A stretch of 52,877 nucleotides of DNA from Clostridiales bacterium (GCA_017554745.1 JAFZHS010000010.1:1-52877), one strand, 5' to 3'. Shown: positions 25,085 through 34,056, counted from the first letter of the stretch. Program-made: numbers and translations. Notes: generated from the letters alone by a model not told the origin.

Positions 25085-26146
25085 TTAAGCGTTATCGATA
25101 TCTGCCTGTGTATAGTAGCCGGAATCGATGAGAACCTTCTGATAGTTAGAAAGATCAACAGAAACCGGATCGCAGAGGAATGTAGGAACAACCTTCTTGT
25201 TGTTGTTGTATGTTGATGTATCGTTAACTTCAACTGTCTCGTTGTTGAGGATCTGGTTAACCATTGTAACTGTTCTTGCAGCGAGTGTACGTGTGTCCTT
25301 GAAGATGGACATTGTCTGCTTGCCGTTGATCATGTTCTTAACGGAAACCTTATCGCAGTCCTGACCTGTAACTACAGGATAAGCGCCTGTGTAGAGCTTC
25401 TCGAGAGCATTTGCAACGCCCTGAGCTGTAGAGTCATTGGAGCAGAGCCATGCGTCGATCTGCTTATCTGCATAGTAAGTACCGATGATGTTCTCAGCTC
25501 TTGACTGAGCATTTGCTGTATTCCATTCAGCTGTAGCAACAGAAGAGAAGTCTGTCTGACCGGAAACGCATACGAGCTTACCAGCATCGATGTAAGGCTT
25601 AAGAACTTCCATAGCGCCGTTGAAGAAGAATGTAGCGTTGTTGTCACCAGGGTCACCAGCTGTGAACTCGATGTTGTAAGGGCCTGATGTTGAATCGAGG
25701 TTGAGTGCATCTCTTACGTACTCGCCCTGGAGCTTACCAACCAAGCCGTTATCGAATGTTGCATAATAATCAACGTTCTCGTTGTCCATGATGAGACGGT
25801 CATAAGCGATAACCGGGATCTTCTTCTTAGCAGCCTTATCAAGAGCTGTACCGAGTGAAGAAGACTCGATTGCTGCGATAATGAGAACCTTACAACCGGA
25901 GTTGATCATGTTCTCAACCTGTGAGAGCTGTGTGTCAGCCTTGTTGCCTGCATACTGAAGGTCTACTTCGTAGCCAGCAGCTTCAAACTTTTCCTTCATG
26001 TAAGCGCCGTCCTGATTCCATCTCTGGAGATCCTGAGTAGGCATTGAGATACCAACCTTCTTTGTTCCGCCGCCAGCGCATCCTGTCAATGCTGTGAACG
26101 CGATTGCTGCGCAAAGAATTGTTCCAAGAATTTTCTTGCCAAACAT
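25085..26146 (-). CDS. sugar-binding lipoprotein of ABC transporter (ChvE-like)
   Basis: A 353-aa substrate-binding protein with a lipoprotein signal (lipobox LTGC at about 20-23). The mature part is a periplasmic-binding type 1 fold close to the ChvE/multiple-sugar group: KKVGISMPTQDLQRWNQDG, PVIAYDRLI, VTGQDCDKVSVKNM and the late QTMSIFKDTR. ChvE proteins bind galactose, arabinose, xylose and glucose; specificity here is unknown. The start is fixed by TAGGAGG 9 nt upstream, excluding the longer frame. It leads the transport operon and is preceded by a palindromic control region at 26272-26323. Confidence 0.9.
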   Translation of the reverse strand: MFGKKILGTILCAAIAFTALTGCAGGGTKKVGISMPTQDLQRWNQDGAYMKEKFEAAGYEVDLQYAGNKADTQLSQVENMINSGCKVLIIAAIESSSLGTALDKAAKKKIPVIAYDRLIMDNENVDYYATFDNGLVGKLQGEYVRDALNLDSTSGPYNIEFTAGDPGDNNATFFFNGAMEVLKPYIDAGKLVCVSGQTDFSSVATAEWNTANAQSRAENIIGTYYADKQIDAWLCSNDSTAQGVANALEKLYTGAYPVVTGQDCDKVSVKNMINGKQTMSIFKDTRTLAARTVTMVNQILNNETVEVNDTSTYNNNKKVVPTFLCDPVSVDLSNYQKVLIDSGYYTQADIDNA

Positions 26147-26271
26147 TGAGAAATTCCTCCTAAAAAGTAATATCGGCATTTCCTGCCACATACAACTTAT
26201 CACTGGGTATATAGGAATTGCATATCGACATTCTTGATATTTTTGGCGACTTCTCATAAGGAACTGTGGCA

Positions 26272-26323
26272 ATTTAGCATTATTTTGTGCTAGCCCTCAC
26301 AAAAATGCTAAATTGTGCTAAAT
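26272..26323 (-). promoter_or_regulatory. palindromic control region upstream of the sugar-binding protein gene
   Basis: ATTTAGCATT (26272-26281) and AATGCTAAAT (26304-26313) form a perfect 10-bp inverted repeat, with TTTGTG/CACAAA nested inside. TGCTAAAT is then repeated directly at 26306-26313 and 26316-26323. This is a likely binding site for the YesN/AraC-type regulator encoded upstream in the same region, though no test is possible here. I could not fix the -35/-10. Confidence 0.5.
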
Positions 26324-26381
26324 ACAACAAAAATGCCACAAATCTGACAAAGGGGATTTCAGACACAAGCGATTTTGCGGC

Positions 26382-26471
26382 CTGTATTTATTGCCCGAAA
26401 ACCATGCCGAAAAATACAGAAAAAGCGGAAAACCTGTATTTATCCGCCCATTTTTTCGCTTAAAAATACAG
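26382..26471. repeat. pair of 38-bp inverted-repeat elements (CTGTATTT/AAATACAG)
   Basis: Two elements of exactly 38 bp (26382-26419 and 26434-26471) have identical arms CTGTATTT and AAATACAG but unrelated 22-bp centres. The facing arms of the two also form a stem with a 14-bp loop. They lie between the acyltransferase stop and the binding-protein promoter region. Confidence 0.7.
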
Positions 26472-26483
26472 AGCAGCCACGCC

Positions 26484-27557
26484 TTAAGCCTCTGCGCTTT
26501 GATCAGCAGCGGCCTTTTTCTTCTTAAGCTTAAACGGCAGCTTCACAAGATCCACCAGCATAGAGAAGAACCGTGCTACTACGACCGACACGATGATGAC
26601 CGCCAGCGGGAGCTGCCATTCTATTACCTTTGAAGACAGGCGCATGCCGTTCATCACTTCGTACATGACCATGATGATGTAGAAGTGAAATAAATATATA
26701 TATAAAGAATCTTTCCTACCTAAATACGAGAGCGGCCTGATGACCGACCAGTGAGGCTTTTTCGCGCCGAGGATCAAAACCAAAGACGAGCATAAGATGT
26801 TGAAAGGCTGGAAAACATTGAATTTGCCGACTTTGAAGCACATGGCGGCAAAGACCGCGCCGGCTGACAAAACAATTCCAAGAATCAAGATCCACGTGGG
26901 GATCTTCACTAGCTTCTCTTTTTTATCTGCTATCACGTAGCCCAAAAGCATCATCGGAAGGCCTCCGATAAGCGCGTTGGCGCTCCAGTGCCAGCTGACA
27001 CCACTGTATGAATTTACATATGTCTCAACGACGATCCTCGCGAGAAGGAAAATGGGCGTCAACACGTAGATGACTTTCTTCAGCCTGAAGCGCACGAGGA
27101 TGTAGAAGATCACATAACAATATAAGAGCGCGACCATGAACCACAGGTGCGAACCGTAGAAGAATTCGAAGTCGCCCAGAAGGATCATGCGCACATAAGT
27201 AATGGGCTTTTTGAGCGCCATCTTCCACAAGATCTCCGTGTGTTCGAGACTCATCGCGTAGTAGCTGAAAGCCAGCGCCCACGCCACTGCGAGCACGGTG
27301 ATTATGCCGTTTCTAAGAAGCCTTTTCCTGATCTTCGGGCACATCTTCTCAGGCTCACCATGGCACGCATATCCGCTGATGAGGTAGAAAAAACTGACGC
27401 CCAAAACGCCCAAGGAGCTTAAGATGCTTCCGAGATTGCCCTTATAAGGGGCATGCACAAGAATGACGCCGACCGCAGCGATGAATTTCCAGAAATCCCA
27501 GTTGTAGTTGCGCCCGGAGACCTGCTTGTCCATTTGATTATCCGTCTGCCTGCCCAT
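26484..27557 (-). CDS. membrane acyltransferase (acyltransferase-3/OafA-like family)
   Basis: A 357-aa protein with about ten membrane helices and the family opening NWDFWKFIAAVGVILVHAPY, where the histidine after the first helix is the conserved catalytic residue; LGVLGVSFFYLISGY is the second signature. Such proteins move acetyl or other acyl groups onto cell-surface sugars. The C-terminus is basic (KLKKKKAAAD). ATG 27557 lies 6 nt after the stop of the upstream binding-protein gene; an internal ATG at 27533 is also possible. Its place inside a sugar-sensing and uptake cluster is odd and may be only co-transcription. Confidence 0.85.
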   Translation of the reverse strand: MGRQTDNQMDKQVSGRNYNWDFWKFIAAVGVILVHAPYKGNLGSILSSLGVLGVSFFYLISGYACHGEPEKMCPKIRKRLLRNGIITVLAVAWALAFSYYAMSLEHTEILWKMALKKPITYVRMILLGDFEFFYGSHLWFMVALLYCYVIFYILVRFRLKKVIYVLTPIFLLARIVVETYVNSYSGVSWHWSANALIGGLPMMLLGYVIADKKEKLVKIPTWILILGIVLSAGAVFAAMCFKVGKFNVFQPFNILCSSLVLILGAKKPHWSVIRPLSYLGRKDSLYIYLFHFYIIMVMYEVMNGMRLSSKVIEWQLPLAVIIVSVVVARFFSMLVDLVKLPFKLKKKKAAADQSAEA

Positions 27558-27563
27558 CAAAGA

Positions 27564-28592
27564 TCAACCGACGTTCAGATAAACTTCTTCTCTCAAATGG
27601 AAGCCGCTGTTGATGATGACTTCATCGATGTTTGCGACTGTTACGGCAGAAGGTTCGATGGCGTAGTAAGGGATGTCCTGCGAGCCGTCGAAGAAGGAAT
27701 CCATCGTATCGAGAGCCTGGTGCTTTGCGAGCTTGACCGCGCATTCGGCAGCGTGGATAGCGAGCTTTTCAACCGGCTTATAAACGGTGACGAGCTGGGT
27801 GCCTTCGACTACTCTCTGGCAGGCTTCAAGGTCGCCGTCCTGGCCCGTTACCAGGATCTTGCCCGCATAGCCTCTCTCGGCAAGAGCGTGGATAGCTTCA
27901 CCTGCGAGCGCGTCGTTGCCGCACATGATCGCGTCGGCCTTTGAGATCTCCTCGAAATTCTCATTTACGAAGTCGTAAGCGAGCTCAGGCTTCCAGTTAT
28001 CGCAGTTGTACTTGAGCGAGATATTCATGTTGTGCTCTTCGCACACCGCGTCAAAACCGCCCATGACCTGCGCGACGTTGTAGTCGGAATCAGGTCCCAT
28101 GATCTCAACGATCGTACCGCCGTCGGGGACATTGTCGCAGATCGCCTGCGCCATCTGTCTGCCTACCGATTCGTTGTTGAATGAGATATACAGATCCGCA
28201 CCCGCATTCATGACAAGACGGTCGTAGCAGACGACGGGAATGCCTTTATTCTTAGCCTCTTTGAGCACATCGGCGAGTGCGACGGCGTCTGCCGTGATGA
28301 TGACTATAACGTCAACGCCGATCTCGATAAAATACTTGATCTGCGATATCTGTGTAGCGACGTCGCCGCCTGCAGACTGCACGTTAACTTCCGCGCCGAG
28401 CTCATTTGCCGTCGATACGAAAACATCGCGGTCTCTTGTCCAGCGCTCGATTACGAAGGAGTCAAAGGACAGTCCTATCAAGAGCGAATCGTTCTTCGTG
28501 GTCACCGTGGCTTCCTTTTTCTCGGGAGTCTGGCAGCCCACGCACAATATCAGTGACAGCGTTACCAAAAGCGCTAATAGTTTTCTCATCAT
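27564..28592 (-). CDS. sugar-binding lipoprotein (XylF-like periplasmic binding protein)
   Basis: A 342-aa lipoprotein (lipobox LCVGC at about 16-20) with a type 1 periplasmic-binding fold resembling D-xylose-binding XylF: LLIGLSFDSFVIERWTRDRD near the start, PVVCYDRLVMNAGADLYISF, and VTGQDGDLEACQRVVEG. XylF-type proteins deliver xylose to an ABC importer; no permease follows directly, so it may share the transporter encoded 2.6 kb downstream or act in signalling. The start codon overlaps the response-regulator stop by 4 nt. Confidence 0.87.
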   Translation of the reverse strand: MMRKLLALLVTLSLILCVGCQTPEKKEATVTTKNDSLLIGLSFDSFVIERWTRDRDVFVSTANELGAEVNVQSAGGDVATQISQIKYFIEIGVDVIVIITADAVALADVLKEAKNKGIPVVCYDRLVMNAGADLYISFNNESVGRQMAQAICDNVPDGGTIVEIMGPDSDYNVAQVMGGFDAVCEEHNMNISLKYNCDNWKPELAYDFVNENFEEISKADAIMCGNDALAGEAIHALAERGYAGKILVTGQDGDLEACQRVVEGTQLVTVYKPVEKLAIHAAECAVKLAKHQALDTMDSFFDGSQDIPYYAIEPSAVTVANIDEVIINSGFHLREEVYLNVG

Positions 28593-30184
28593 CTTTTACC
28601 TTCCTTATACTCGGTAGGAGTTACGCCGGTATTCTTCTTGAAGATACGGCTGAAATAGTTCGGATCAGAATAACCGACCTCCGAGCAGATCTCCTTCATG
28701 GACTTGTTCGTGCCTTCAAGAAGCTCTCTGGCACGGGCGACTCTGACGCCCGTGATGTAATCGGTAAACGTCACGCCCGTCTGCGTCTTGAAGACCTTGG
28801 AAAAATAGAACGGGCTGATGTCGTACATGCCTGACAGGTCGTCCAAAGAGATGTCTTCCCTGAAGTGCTGGTCGATATATTTCTTGGCCTTCTCGGCAAC
28901 GTCTTCTGTCTTCGCGAGATTTGCCGCGCTGACCATGTTTACCGCGCGGTCGATGTGTGAGAGGAACCACAGACGGAGCTCTTCGTAGCTCTTCATGTGA
29001 TTGATCTCGGGCAGATATTCGCTTCTCGAGAGGAAGTGATAAACGTGACCGCCGTTGCCGTAGGCAAGGCGCTCTGCCCAGAGCACGAATTCCAATACCT
29101 TGAGGCAGATGTCGCTCATCTCACCGCCGGAGCTTTTTACCATCCAGTCGAAGAACAGATTTGCCTGCTCTGCGGACTTCCTGATGTCGCCCTGTGATAT
29201 CGCGTCGAAAAGCTCTTTCTCGGTCTTCTGAGGATAGTCGGTATCGTATTCGCAGCCTTCCGGAAGATCGATGCTCTCTGCGACGGTGTGCTTCGTGGTA
29301 GCGAGCACTGACAGCGCTTCCGCATAAGAATCCGCCATCTCGTCCATGGGCTTGACGGGACCTATTCCGATCCTGAAATCAAGGCCTAATGCTTCCGTTA
29401 ATTCTTCCTGTGCTTTCTTTGCCGAATCAACGATCTTCTCGTATTCTTCGGGCGTGATGGTGCTTTTCGCGCAGGGGATGAGAACGGGGATCTTATTGCC
29501 CATTACAGAGCCCGTGATGCATTTAAAGTTATCGCTTATGACGAGCAGGACAGTCTCGTAATTCTTCTGCGTCTTGACGCTCGCGGGGACCGCGCCGCGC
29601 ATGTATCCGCCGGGCTCCCTGTCACCGCCGACGACGGCCAGCATGAGGCCGTATTCTTCTTCGATGCCGAGGAGCTTTTTGTATTCTTCGATGTTTTCCT
29701 TGAAATGCTCGTGCGACAGGAGGTCCTGGATAAGGCCGTTCTCGACGATAGGCACGATGGAATCGAGCTTTTCCTTGATCTCAAGTTCGCGCGATCTCTG
29801 CTCGCGGCTCCTGTCGACTTCGGCCATTGCTTTCTTAAGGACTGCGACGATCTGCGCCTTGTCGAAAGGCTTGTTGACGTAATCGATAACGCCGAGATTT
29901 AAGGCCTGCTTCGCGTAGTCGAATTTATCGTATGCGGAGATGACGACGAACACGATATTCGGGTTCGTTCTTCTGATCTCCTTCATCGCGTCGATACCGT
30001 TGATGCCGGGCATCCTGATGTCCATCAGTGAGATATCGGGGCGCACCTCGTCGGCAAGCTCTATTACGCGCCTTCCGGTCTTCGCCTCGTGCACTTCGCA
30101 GAGTCCCGGAAACTCTTTGTCTATTATGAATTTGAGCGATTCGATGACGATTCCCTCATCGTCCGCGAGCAAAAGCTTATACAT
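28589..30184 (-). CDS. YesN-type response regulator with AraC DNA-binding domain
   Basis: A 531-aa regulator: receiver domain at 1-120 with acidic residues D8-D9, phosphorylation site D55 (LMDIRMPG) and lysine in VNKPF; a middle region (about 165-420) typical of large YesN proteins; and a C-terminal AraC helix-turn-helix pair (about 430-528) with ISPFYFSKVFKTQTGVTF and the late SEVGYSDPNYFSRIFKK. It would be phosphorylated by the kinase encoded upstream (8-nt overlap) and activate sugar-uptake genes; the repeats at 26272-26323 are candidate sites. All key residues are intact. Confidence 0.92.
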   Translation of the reverse strand: MYKLLLADDEGIVIESLKFIIDKEFPGLCEVHEAKTGRRVIELADEVRPDISLMDIRMPGINGIDAMKEIRRTNPNIVFVVISAYDKFDYAKQALNLGVIDYVNKPFDKAQIVAVLKKAMAEVDRSREQRSRELEIKEKLDSIVPIVENGLIQDLLSHEHFKENIEEYKKLLGIEEEYGLMLAVVGGDREPGGYMRGAVPASVKTQKNYETVLLVISDNFKCITGSVMGNKIPVLIPCAKSTITPEEYEKIVDSAKKAQEELTEALGLDFRIGIGPVKPMDEMADSYAEALSVLATTKHTVAESIDLPEGCEYDTDYPQKTEKELFDAISQGDIRKSAEQANLFFDWMVKSSGGEMSDICLKVLEFVLWAERLAYGNGGHVYHFLSRSEYLPEINHMKSYEELRLWFLSHIDRAVNMVSAANLAKTEDVAEKAKKYIDQHFREDISLDDLSGMYDISPFYFSKVFKTQTGVTFTDYITGVRVARARELLEGTNKSMKEICSEVGYSDPNYFSRIFKKNTGVTPTEYKEGKR

Positions 30185-31655
30185 TGCCTGCCTCCATCGG
30201 TATCTTTATCGTAACTTGTGTTCCTTCATTCTTCTTGCTCTTGATCTCGAAAACATCCTTGTGGTTGTAGTACAGATCGAGCCTCTCCATAACATTCGTT
30301 ATGCCTACGCCTCTCGTCTCGGAGGGCTTTTTCTCGTTGCTCATGATCTTCTCGATGATGTCCTCATCGGTGCCGACGCCGTTGTCGCTGACCCTGATGC
30401 AGCAGTTATCGTCTTCGCGGTATACAGAGAGCGTGATCTTGCCCTCGCCCGGCTCGACGTCCTTGATGCCGTACTTGATCGAGTTCTCGACCAGCGGCTG
30501 GATGATCATGGAAGGAACGATAAAATCAAGAAGACTCTCGTCGATGTCCTTCTCGAAAATGATCTCTCCTGCAAACCTTACGTTCAGGATGTACATGTAC
30601 GAATCGACGAGCTCTATCTCCTCGGAAAGCCTTACCGTGTCGGAGCTCTTTTTGACATTGTATCGGAAGAAGTCAGCCATATTCCTGATGTACTCGTTGG
30701 TCCTGTCCGCGCCCTCCATCATGGCGAGCTGCGCGCCCGCGTTGAGCGTGTTAAAGAGGAAGTGCGGATTGATCTGCGACTGCAGATACTTGAGCTGCGC
30801 GTCCTTGAGGTGCGTCTCCATCAGGAGGTTCTTCTCCTTCATCTCACTTTCCGTGATGAGCTGCGTCCTGATACGCCCGATGTAATCCTTGATGCTTCCG
30901 AGCATTCCGTTGAACGCATTGGTCACCTTACCGACTTCGTCTTTGGAGTAAACCTCGAGCGGTTCAACGTCCTCGGGGTTGCCCGACGAGATCTCTTCCG
31001 CCTTGGCAGAGAGCCTGGTAAGAGGCCTCGTGATCGTGTTCGTCAGAATGATTATGAGGAGCACGTTCATGACAGATGCGACCGCAAAGATCAGCATGCT
31101 CATGATCTCCGTGTACCTGAGCGAACTTACCAGCGCATTGTAGTTATTCGAGTTCGTCCTGAACTGCTCGTTGTTGACCGAATAGATATATGTGTTGAGG
31201 TAATCCTTTATCTTGGTGCACTCATTGTATTTCGCGGTGTACTCGTCGATGTTCCTACCACGTTTTGCCTGAACTGCTTCATCAGCTGTCTTAAGATATG
31301 TGGTGAGCATGTTCCTGATGTCACGCTCAGACAGCTTCATTTGGTTATCCGTAACCTTGAAGTTGAGCTGCATTATCATGACATTCATTTCCTGCGTGGA
31401 TGCGTAGTAAAGCTCGAGATCGTCAGTACCCTTCGTCTCCAGGTAACCCGTAAGACCGGTGTGGATCTGGTTGAGCTTATCCGACAGCTGGTTCAAGCTG
31501 ATGTTGCTCGAGAATACCGTGTTGATCTTATCGAGCGCTATGTTGAGGTTAGCATAAATAAAGATGTTGACGCCCATCGCGATGACGGAAGTCGCGAGGA
31601 ATACCGCAACAAGCTTACGGGAGATTTTCATGTTGGCAAGGAAATTAGCCATCAT
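30177..31655 (-). CDS. YesM/LytS-type sensor histidine kinase
   Basis: A 492-aa membrane kinase. Membrane helices at about 14-36 and 183-206 enclose an extracytoplasmic domain of about 145 residues, followed by HAMP (about 207-260), the His_kinase domain with H298 in LQSQINPHFLFNTLN, and an ATPase domain with N-box QPLVENSIKYG and DNGVGTD. The extracytoplasmic part is predicted to be a helical bundle, suited to contact a separate binding protein. The gene overlaps the sensor protein gene upstream by 11 nt and the regulator gene downstream by 8 nt, so three proteins are made together. Confidence 0.92.
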   Translation of the reverse strand: MMANFLANMKISRKLVAVFLATSVIAMGVNIFIYANLNIALDKINTVFSSNISLNQLSDKLNQIHTGLTGYLETKGTDDLELYYASTQEMNVMIMQLNFKVTDNQMKLSERDIRNMLTTYLKTADEAVQAKRGRNIDEYTAKYNECTKIKDYLNTYIYSVNNEQFRTNSNNYNALVSSLRYTEIMSMLIFAVASVMNVLLIIILTNTITRPLTRLSAKAEEISSGNPEDVEPLEVYSKDEVGKVTNAFNGMLGSIKDYIGRIRTQLITESEMKEKNLLMETHLKDAQLKYLQSQINPHFLFNTLNAGAQLAMMEGADRTNEYIRNMADFFRYNVKKSSDTVRLSEEIELVDSYMYILNVRFAGEIIFEKDIDESLLDFIVPSMIIQPLVENSIKYGIKDVEPGEGKITLSVYREDDNCCIRVSDNGVGTDEDIIEKIMSNEKKPSETRGVGITNVMERLDLYYNHKDVFEIKSKKNEGTQVTIKIPMEAGNV

Positions 31656-32664
31656 TCTCCTCCTGTAAGTACTCGGAAAGGTTCTTGCGGTTTATGAGCT
31701 TGTAATTCGAGCTGTAGTAAGCAGATACGTTTCCCGTGTTGTTGTACTCGTTGAGCGCGTTGACACACTGCTCGGCCACTGTTTTCGCTTCGATCGCGAA
31801 AGTCGCATAAACAGAGCCCTTGTCGATAGCCTTCAGGATCGTCTCCGAATCGAAATAACCGAGCACCGTCGTCTTACCTACGAGGTTCTTATCGACGATG
31901 CACTGGTACACACTTTCGCTCGTTCTGTCGTTAAGACAAATGATGACATCCGGCACCTCTTCAAGGCTGTCGAGAATGTTCATAACGTCTTCCTGCGAAG
32001 TAAAAGGCGTCGAGATATCTACAACGCTTGATGACAGGACGATCCTTCTGCCCGTGACCGATTCCTGGATAGCCGAGTGGATGATGTCGTCCGCATTGCC
32101 GTCGTCTCTGTCCAGAAGGATCAAAGCCGTGAGCGGCGCGATCGATTTTTCCCTCGCGATCTCAGCCAGCTGGTCACCATACTCTGTGCCGAGATTGTAG
32201 CTGTTGAGACCGATAAAACTCTTTCTGCTCGAATTGATGCAGTCCGACAAGACCGTGACGACCGGAATGCCTTTCTGCGTTGCTTTATCGATGAGCGCTG
32301 CCGTCTCTTCCGAGTCGTCGCCTTCCAAAATAATTCCGTCAACTTTGGAACTGATCGCGATGTTGATCCTGTCTGCCTTCGAATAGCTCGTCGACAGGTT
32401 CTGCCCCGTCATCTCGACATAACAGCCATTCGCCTGCGCATACTCCGAGATCTCCTTGTAGATCCTGTTCGACAGCTGGCTGTCCGGGTCATCGGCGATG
32501 TATGCATAAAGCCTCGAATACTCATTGAAATTCTCTTCCTGGACCTCGCCCAGGCTTCCGATCATCTTCCTGTAGTAGAACAATCCTGCCACGGTCGCGA
32601 AAAAAAGAACGAGCACAATGCCCGCCAAAATAGTAACCGCGACTCTGTTCCTTGAGACCTTCAT
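31645..32664 (-). CDS. membrane-anchored periplasmic-binding sugar sensor (XylFII-like)
   Basis: A 339-aa protein with one N-terminal membrane helix (about 10-30, no lipobox) and a LacI/ribose-binding-type sugar-binding domain outside (about 45-325): VDGIILEGDDSEETAALIDKA, IPVVTVLSDCI, FIGLNSYNLG, and VIICLNDRTSESVYQC. It is encoded directly before a YesM kinase and YesN regulator, the arrangement of three-component sugar sensors such as XylFII-LytS-YesN of Clostridium beijerinckii, where a membrane-bound xylose-binding protein controls the kinase. The ligand here is inferred to be a pentose or similar sugar. It lacks a Shine-Dalgarno, and a TATAAT box sits 7 nt before the ATG, so the mRNA may be leaderless. 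Confidence 0.85.
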   Translation of the reverse strand: MKVSRNRVAVTILAGIVLVLFFATVAGLFYYRKMIGSLGEVQEENFNEYSRLYAYIADDPDSQLSNRIYKEISEYAQANGCYVEMTGQNLSTSYSKADRINIAISSKVDGIILEGDDSEETAALIDKATQKGIPVVTVLSDCINSSRKSFIGLNSYNLGTEYGDQLAEIAREKSIAPLTALILLDRDDGNADDIIHSAIQESVTGRRIVLSSSVVDISTPFTSQEDVMNILDSLEEVPDVIICLNDRTSESVYQCIVDKNLVGKTTVLGYFDSETILKAIDKGSVYATFAIEAKTVAEQCVNALNEYNNTGNVSAYYSSNYKLINRKNLSEYLQEENDG

Positions 32665-32671
32665 GGTGCTA

Positions 32672-32677
32672 ATTATA
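32672..32677 (-). promoter_or_regulatory. -10 box directly ahead of the sugar sensor gene
   Basis: TATAAT on the minus strand ends 7 nt before the ATG at 32664, so transcription would begin at or next to the start codon. A second TATAAT lies about 25 bp farther upstream, around 32700. Neither has a convincing -35. Confidence 0.45.
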
Positions 32678-32749
32678 CTCTATGAAATTGCTCTTTTCAT
32701 TATATAGGGGCTCGGGGCCGCCGCCGTGGAGGACGTGTGACGGAAAGTG

Positions 32750-32777
32750 ACAAAAAAACAGCGGGACAAACCCGCTG
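32750..32777 (-). terminator. terminator of the DUF2130 gene
   Basis: On the minus strand CAGCGGG, a 5-nt loop and CCCGCTG (32759-32777) are followed by seven Ts. Confidence 0.85.
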
Positions 32778-32805
32778 CTTTAGTGATCCGGCTGTAACCG
32801 CAAGC

Positions 32806-34056
32806 TTACTCTTCGCCGCCCTCAAGCTCTTTGCCGCTGTTCAGGTCATCGAACATCTGCTTAACGGAAGGCGCATTCTTCGTGAGCTTTTTGATGGTCA
32901 GGTCGTCGGCCTTATCGTTAGCAAGGCGCAGGTTGTTCTCGGAGGACTGGAGCGCCTTCTTGACCTTCTCGAGATGATCGATCGTCTTGTCGATCTCTTC
33001 GATCGCAGTCTGGAACTTCTCGGAAGCTATCCTGTAATTACGCCCGAAAGCATCCTTAAACTCCTGCATGTTGCTCTCAAAATTAACCAGGTCAAGCTGC
33101 TGGTTCCTTACGACCGCAAGCTCCTTCTGATACTGCAGGGAATTGAGCGCAGCGTTCCTTAAGAGCGTGATCATGGGGATGAAGAACTGTGGCCTTATGA
33201 CATACATCTTCGGGAACTTGTAAGAGACATCGACAATGCCGTTGTTATACAGATCATTATCTGCCTCGAGGAGCGATACGAGCACCGCATATTCGCAGCC
33301 CTTCTCATTCCTGTCCTTATCGAGTTCCTTGAAGAAATCCTCATTCTTATGCTTGGTCGCAGTCGTGTCCATCTCATTCTTCATCTCGAACATGATGGAG
33401 ATGAACTCCTGGCCGTCATCGTAATCCCTGAAGATAAAATCGCCCTTGCTGTTCGTCTCGCTGACCTTATTGTCCTTCTCGAAATACGCATTCGGGAAAG
33501 CGGTCATGCGCAAAGAATTGAACTGGTTCTGGCAGTGCTGCTCCAAGCTCTCGCCGACCATCTTCGTGGACTGGCGCGCCTTGAAATCCTTGTACTGCTC
33601 GATCTGGTCATCCTTGAGCTTGAGCTCAGTCTTGTAGCGCTCTTCGATATTCTTCTCGTTGAGGGCGCTCTCATTCTTCTGGTTCTCGAGCTGGCTCTTG
33701 AGCTTTATGATCTCAGCCTGATAATCGGCGACTTCCTTATCCTTATCGCGGAGCGCATCGCTTACCGCAAGCTTCTTCTCGGAGTCTCCCATCGCAAGCT
33801 TGTTCTTAAGCTGGGCGATCTCCAGATCCTTATCCGCAAGAGCCTTGTCTTTGCCGGAAATGGTCTCCGCTAAAACTTTCTCCTGCTCCATCTGAGCCAT
33901 CTTAATGGCGTCTTTATTCCTCTCTTCCAATTCCTTGGCGCGCTTGTGGAGCTCTTCTTCGAAAGCCTCATTCCTGACCTGGCCGAGGAGCTCTGAATAA
34001 CCGCTCTCATCTACCTGAAAAACTTCCCCACACTTCGGGCACTTGATCTCATGCAT
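32806..34056 (-). CDS. DUF2130 family protein
   Basis: A 416-aa protein. It opens with a zinc-ribbon-like knuckle MHEIKCPKCGEVF (one CxxC only), continues with a long charged coiled coil (about 30-170, many EK/KD heptads) and ends with the DUF2130 domain (about 170-400; KMVGESLEQHCQNQFNSLR, SKGDFIFRDYDDGQEFISIM, FEMKNEMD). The D-strand-ExK pattern in DFIFRD...FEMK resembles PD-(D/E)XK nucleases, and the family has been proposed to be nuclease-related; this is family-level inference. It is monocistronic with its own terminator. Cellular role unknown. Confidence 0.85.
   Translation of the reverse strand: MHEIKCPKCGEVFQVDESGYSELLGQVRNEAFEEELHKRAKELEERNKDAIKMAQMEQEKVLAETISGKDKALADKDLEIAQLKNKLAMGDSEKKLAVSDALRDKDKEVADYQAEIIKLKSQLENQKNESALNEKNIEERYKTELKLKDDQIEQYKDFKARQSTKMVGESLEQHCQNQFNSLRMTAFPNAYFEKDNKVSETNSKGDFIFRDYDDGQEFISIMFEMKNEMDTTATKHKNEDFFKELDKDRNEKGCEYAVLVSLLEADNDLYNNGIVDVSYKFPKMYVIRPQFFIPMITLLRNAALNSLQYQKELAVVRNQQLDLVNFESNMQEFKDAFGRNYRIASEKFQTAIEEIDKTIDHLEKVKKALQSSENNLRLANDKADDLTIKKLTKNAPSVKQMFDDLNSGKELEGGEE

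Noticed and set aside
29940..31697. 585-codon plus-strand frame over the histidine kinase region
   Set aside because: It is antisense to a kinase with all conserved boxes and is explained by codon bias.
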